DNA from: an uncultured Bacilli bacterium
GTDB lineage: Bacteria; Bacillota_I; Bacilli_A; RF39; UBA660
DNA: 23,096 bases
NCBI GenBank assembly: GCA_947629125.1
Contig: CANRCO010000004.1
Coordinates: 1-23,096, forward strand
Reading direction: 5' to 3'
Positions 22,871 through 23,096 of this stretch are shown here, in pieces. Each line of letters opens with the position of its first letter. Position 1 is the first letter of the stretch. Made by a program: the position numbers and the translations under genes. The notes under the pieces are model-generated. The model saw only the letters and a program-made list of their open reading frames with translations. It made no database searches and had not been told where the DNA came from.

Positions 22871-23096
22871 ATGAACGGAACATTTTATCAAAATCCTACT
22901 TTTCCTACTATTGAACCAGTAAACAATAATGAAGGTAACTACACGTCTCCACCAGGAAATATCAATTATGCTTCTACCTTAACAATGGAACAAAGTTATA
23001 TTGAAAATATTTTAAGATTAAATAAAGGTAAAAAAGTAAAAGCATATGTATCTTACCCTGACTCTACTGATTGGCGTGATAAAGTTTATGATGGTA
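22871..23096 (+). CDS. gerQ: GerQ-like spore coat protein (partial, 3' end beyond window)
   Basis: The first 75 codons are seen. A Pro/Asn/Tyr-rich N-terminus of about 38 residues is followed by MEQSYIENILRLNKGK and a strand-like KAYVSYPDSTDW segment ending DKVYDG. The core phrase is almost identical to the conserved core of B. subtilis GerQ, an inner-coat protein needed for the activity of the cortex hydrolase CwlJ in germination and crosslinked by transglutaminase. The N-terminus is shorter than in B. subtilis and contains no lysine before residue 52, so the known N-terminal crosslinking lysines are missing. GAGGTGA lies seven bases before the ATG. The gene diverges from the repeat-protein operon. 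It is good evidence of sporulation genes in this organism. Confidence 0.85.
   Translation, partial: MNGTFYQNPTFPTIEPVNNNEGNYTSPPGNINYASTLTMEQSYIENILRLNKGKKVKAYVSYPDSTDWRDKVYDG

Overview
The window is very AT-rich DNA from a low-GC Gram-positive bacterium. The gene content (SmpB, RNase R, WhiA, CdaA/CdaR, ClpP, FtsE, a YuzA-type DUF378 protein, an Ntdp-type DUF402 protein) points to class Bacilli. A GerQ-like spore-coat gene at the right edge and a YdcC/GerS-like lipoprotein suggest a spore-forming ancestry or ability. An uncultured gut lineage related to the RF39/Erysipelotrichia/Mollicutes area is my inference. The standard code fits: no gene is broken by TGA, and a nucleoside-kinase gene ends in TGA, although TAA and TAG dominate.

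Layout. Nearly everything reads on the minus strand, from high to low coordinates; only the DUF378, clpP and gerQ-like genes are on the plus strand. Positions 1-121 look like the promoter and boxA-bearing leader of an rRNA operon whose 16S gene would lie beyond the left edge. Next come ntdP-ctpA (245-1987), a cysteine-less thioredoxin-fold membrane protein, a spore-type lipoprotein, the DUF378 gene, and the c-di-AMP pair cdaA-cdaR. Positions 6374-9450 are an accessory surface-protein island. After it come a CapA-like phosphatase and a translation/RNA-quality operon (prepilin-like, rnr, smpB, yerB-like). A TGS-uridine-kinase-type gene is coupled to gapA, with clpP divergent from it, followed by ftsE-whiA. 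The right end (20151-22752) is an operon of two helical-repeat proteins under a strong sigma-A promoter, then the start of the gerQ-like gene.

The most striking element is the surface island. Two tandem paralogous secreted or anchored proteins each sit behind the same cassette: a promoter, a GAGGT ribosome site, an ATG, codons for MNHN(T/V)NRGG, and a run of exactly nine G on the coding strand. In the first gene, nine G closes the frame after 11 codons. Losing one G would fuse the start to a complete signal peptide and a 547-residue protein, so this looks like a slipped-strand phase-variation switch captured OFF. In the second gene the same cassette is a short upstream leader ORF. Its stop codon moves onto the real start codon when the tract is eight G, suggesting switchable translational coupling.

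Other points of note are an 11 x 28-residue perfect-period repeat protein, a palindrome filling a promoter spacer, a good sigma-E-like promoter before the gerQ-like gene, and an ftsE without an adjacent ftsX. All calls are from reading the sequence; no database search was run.
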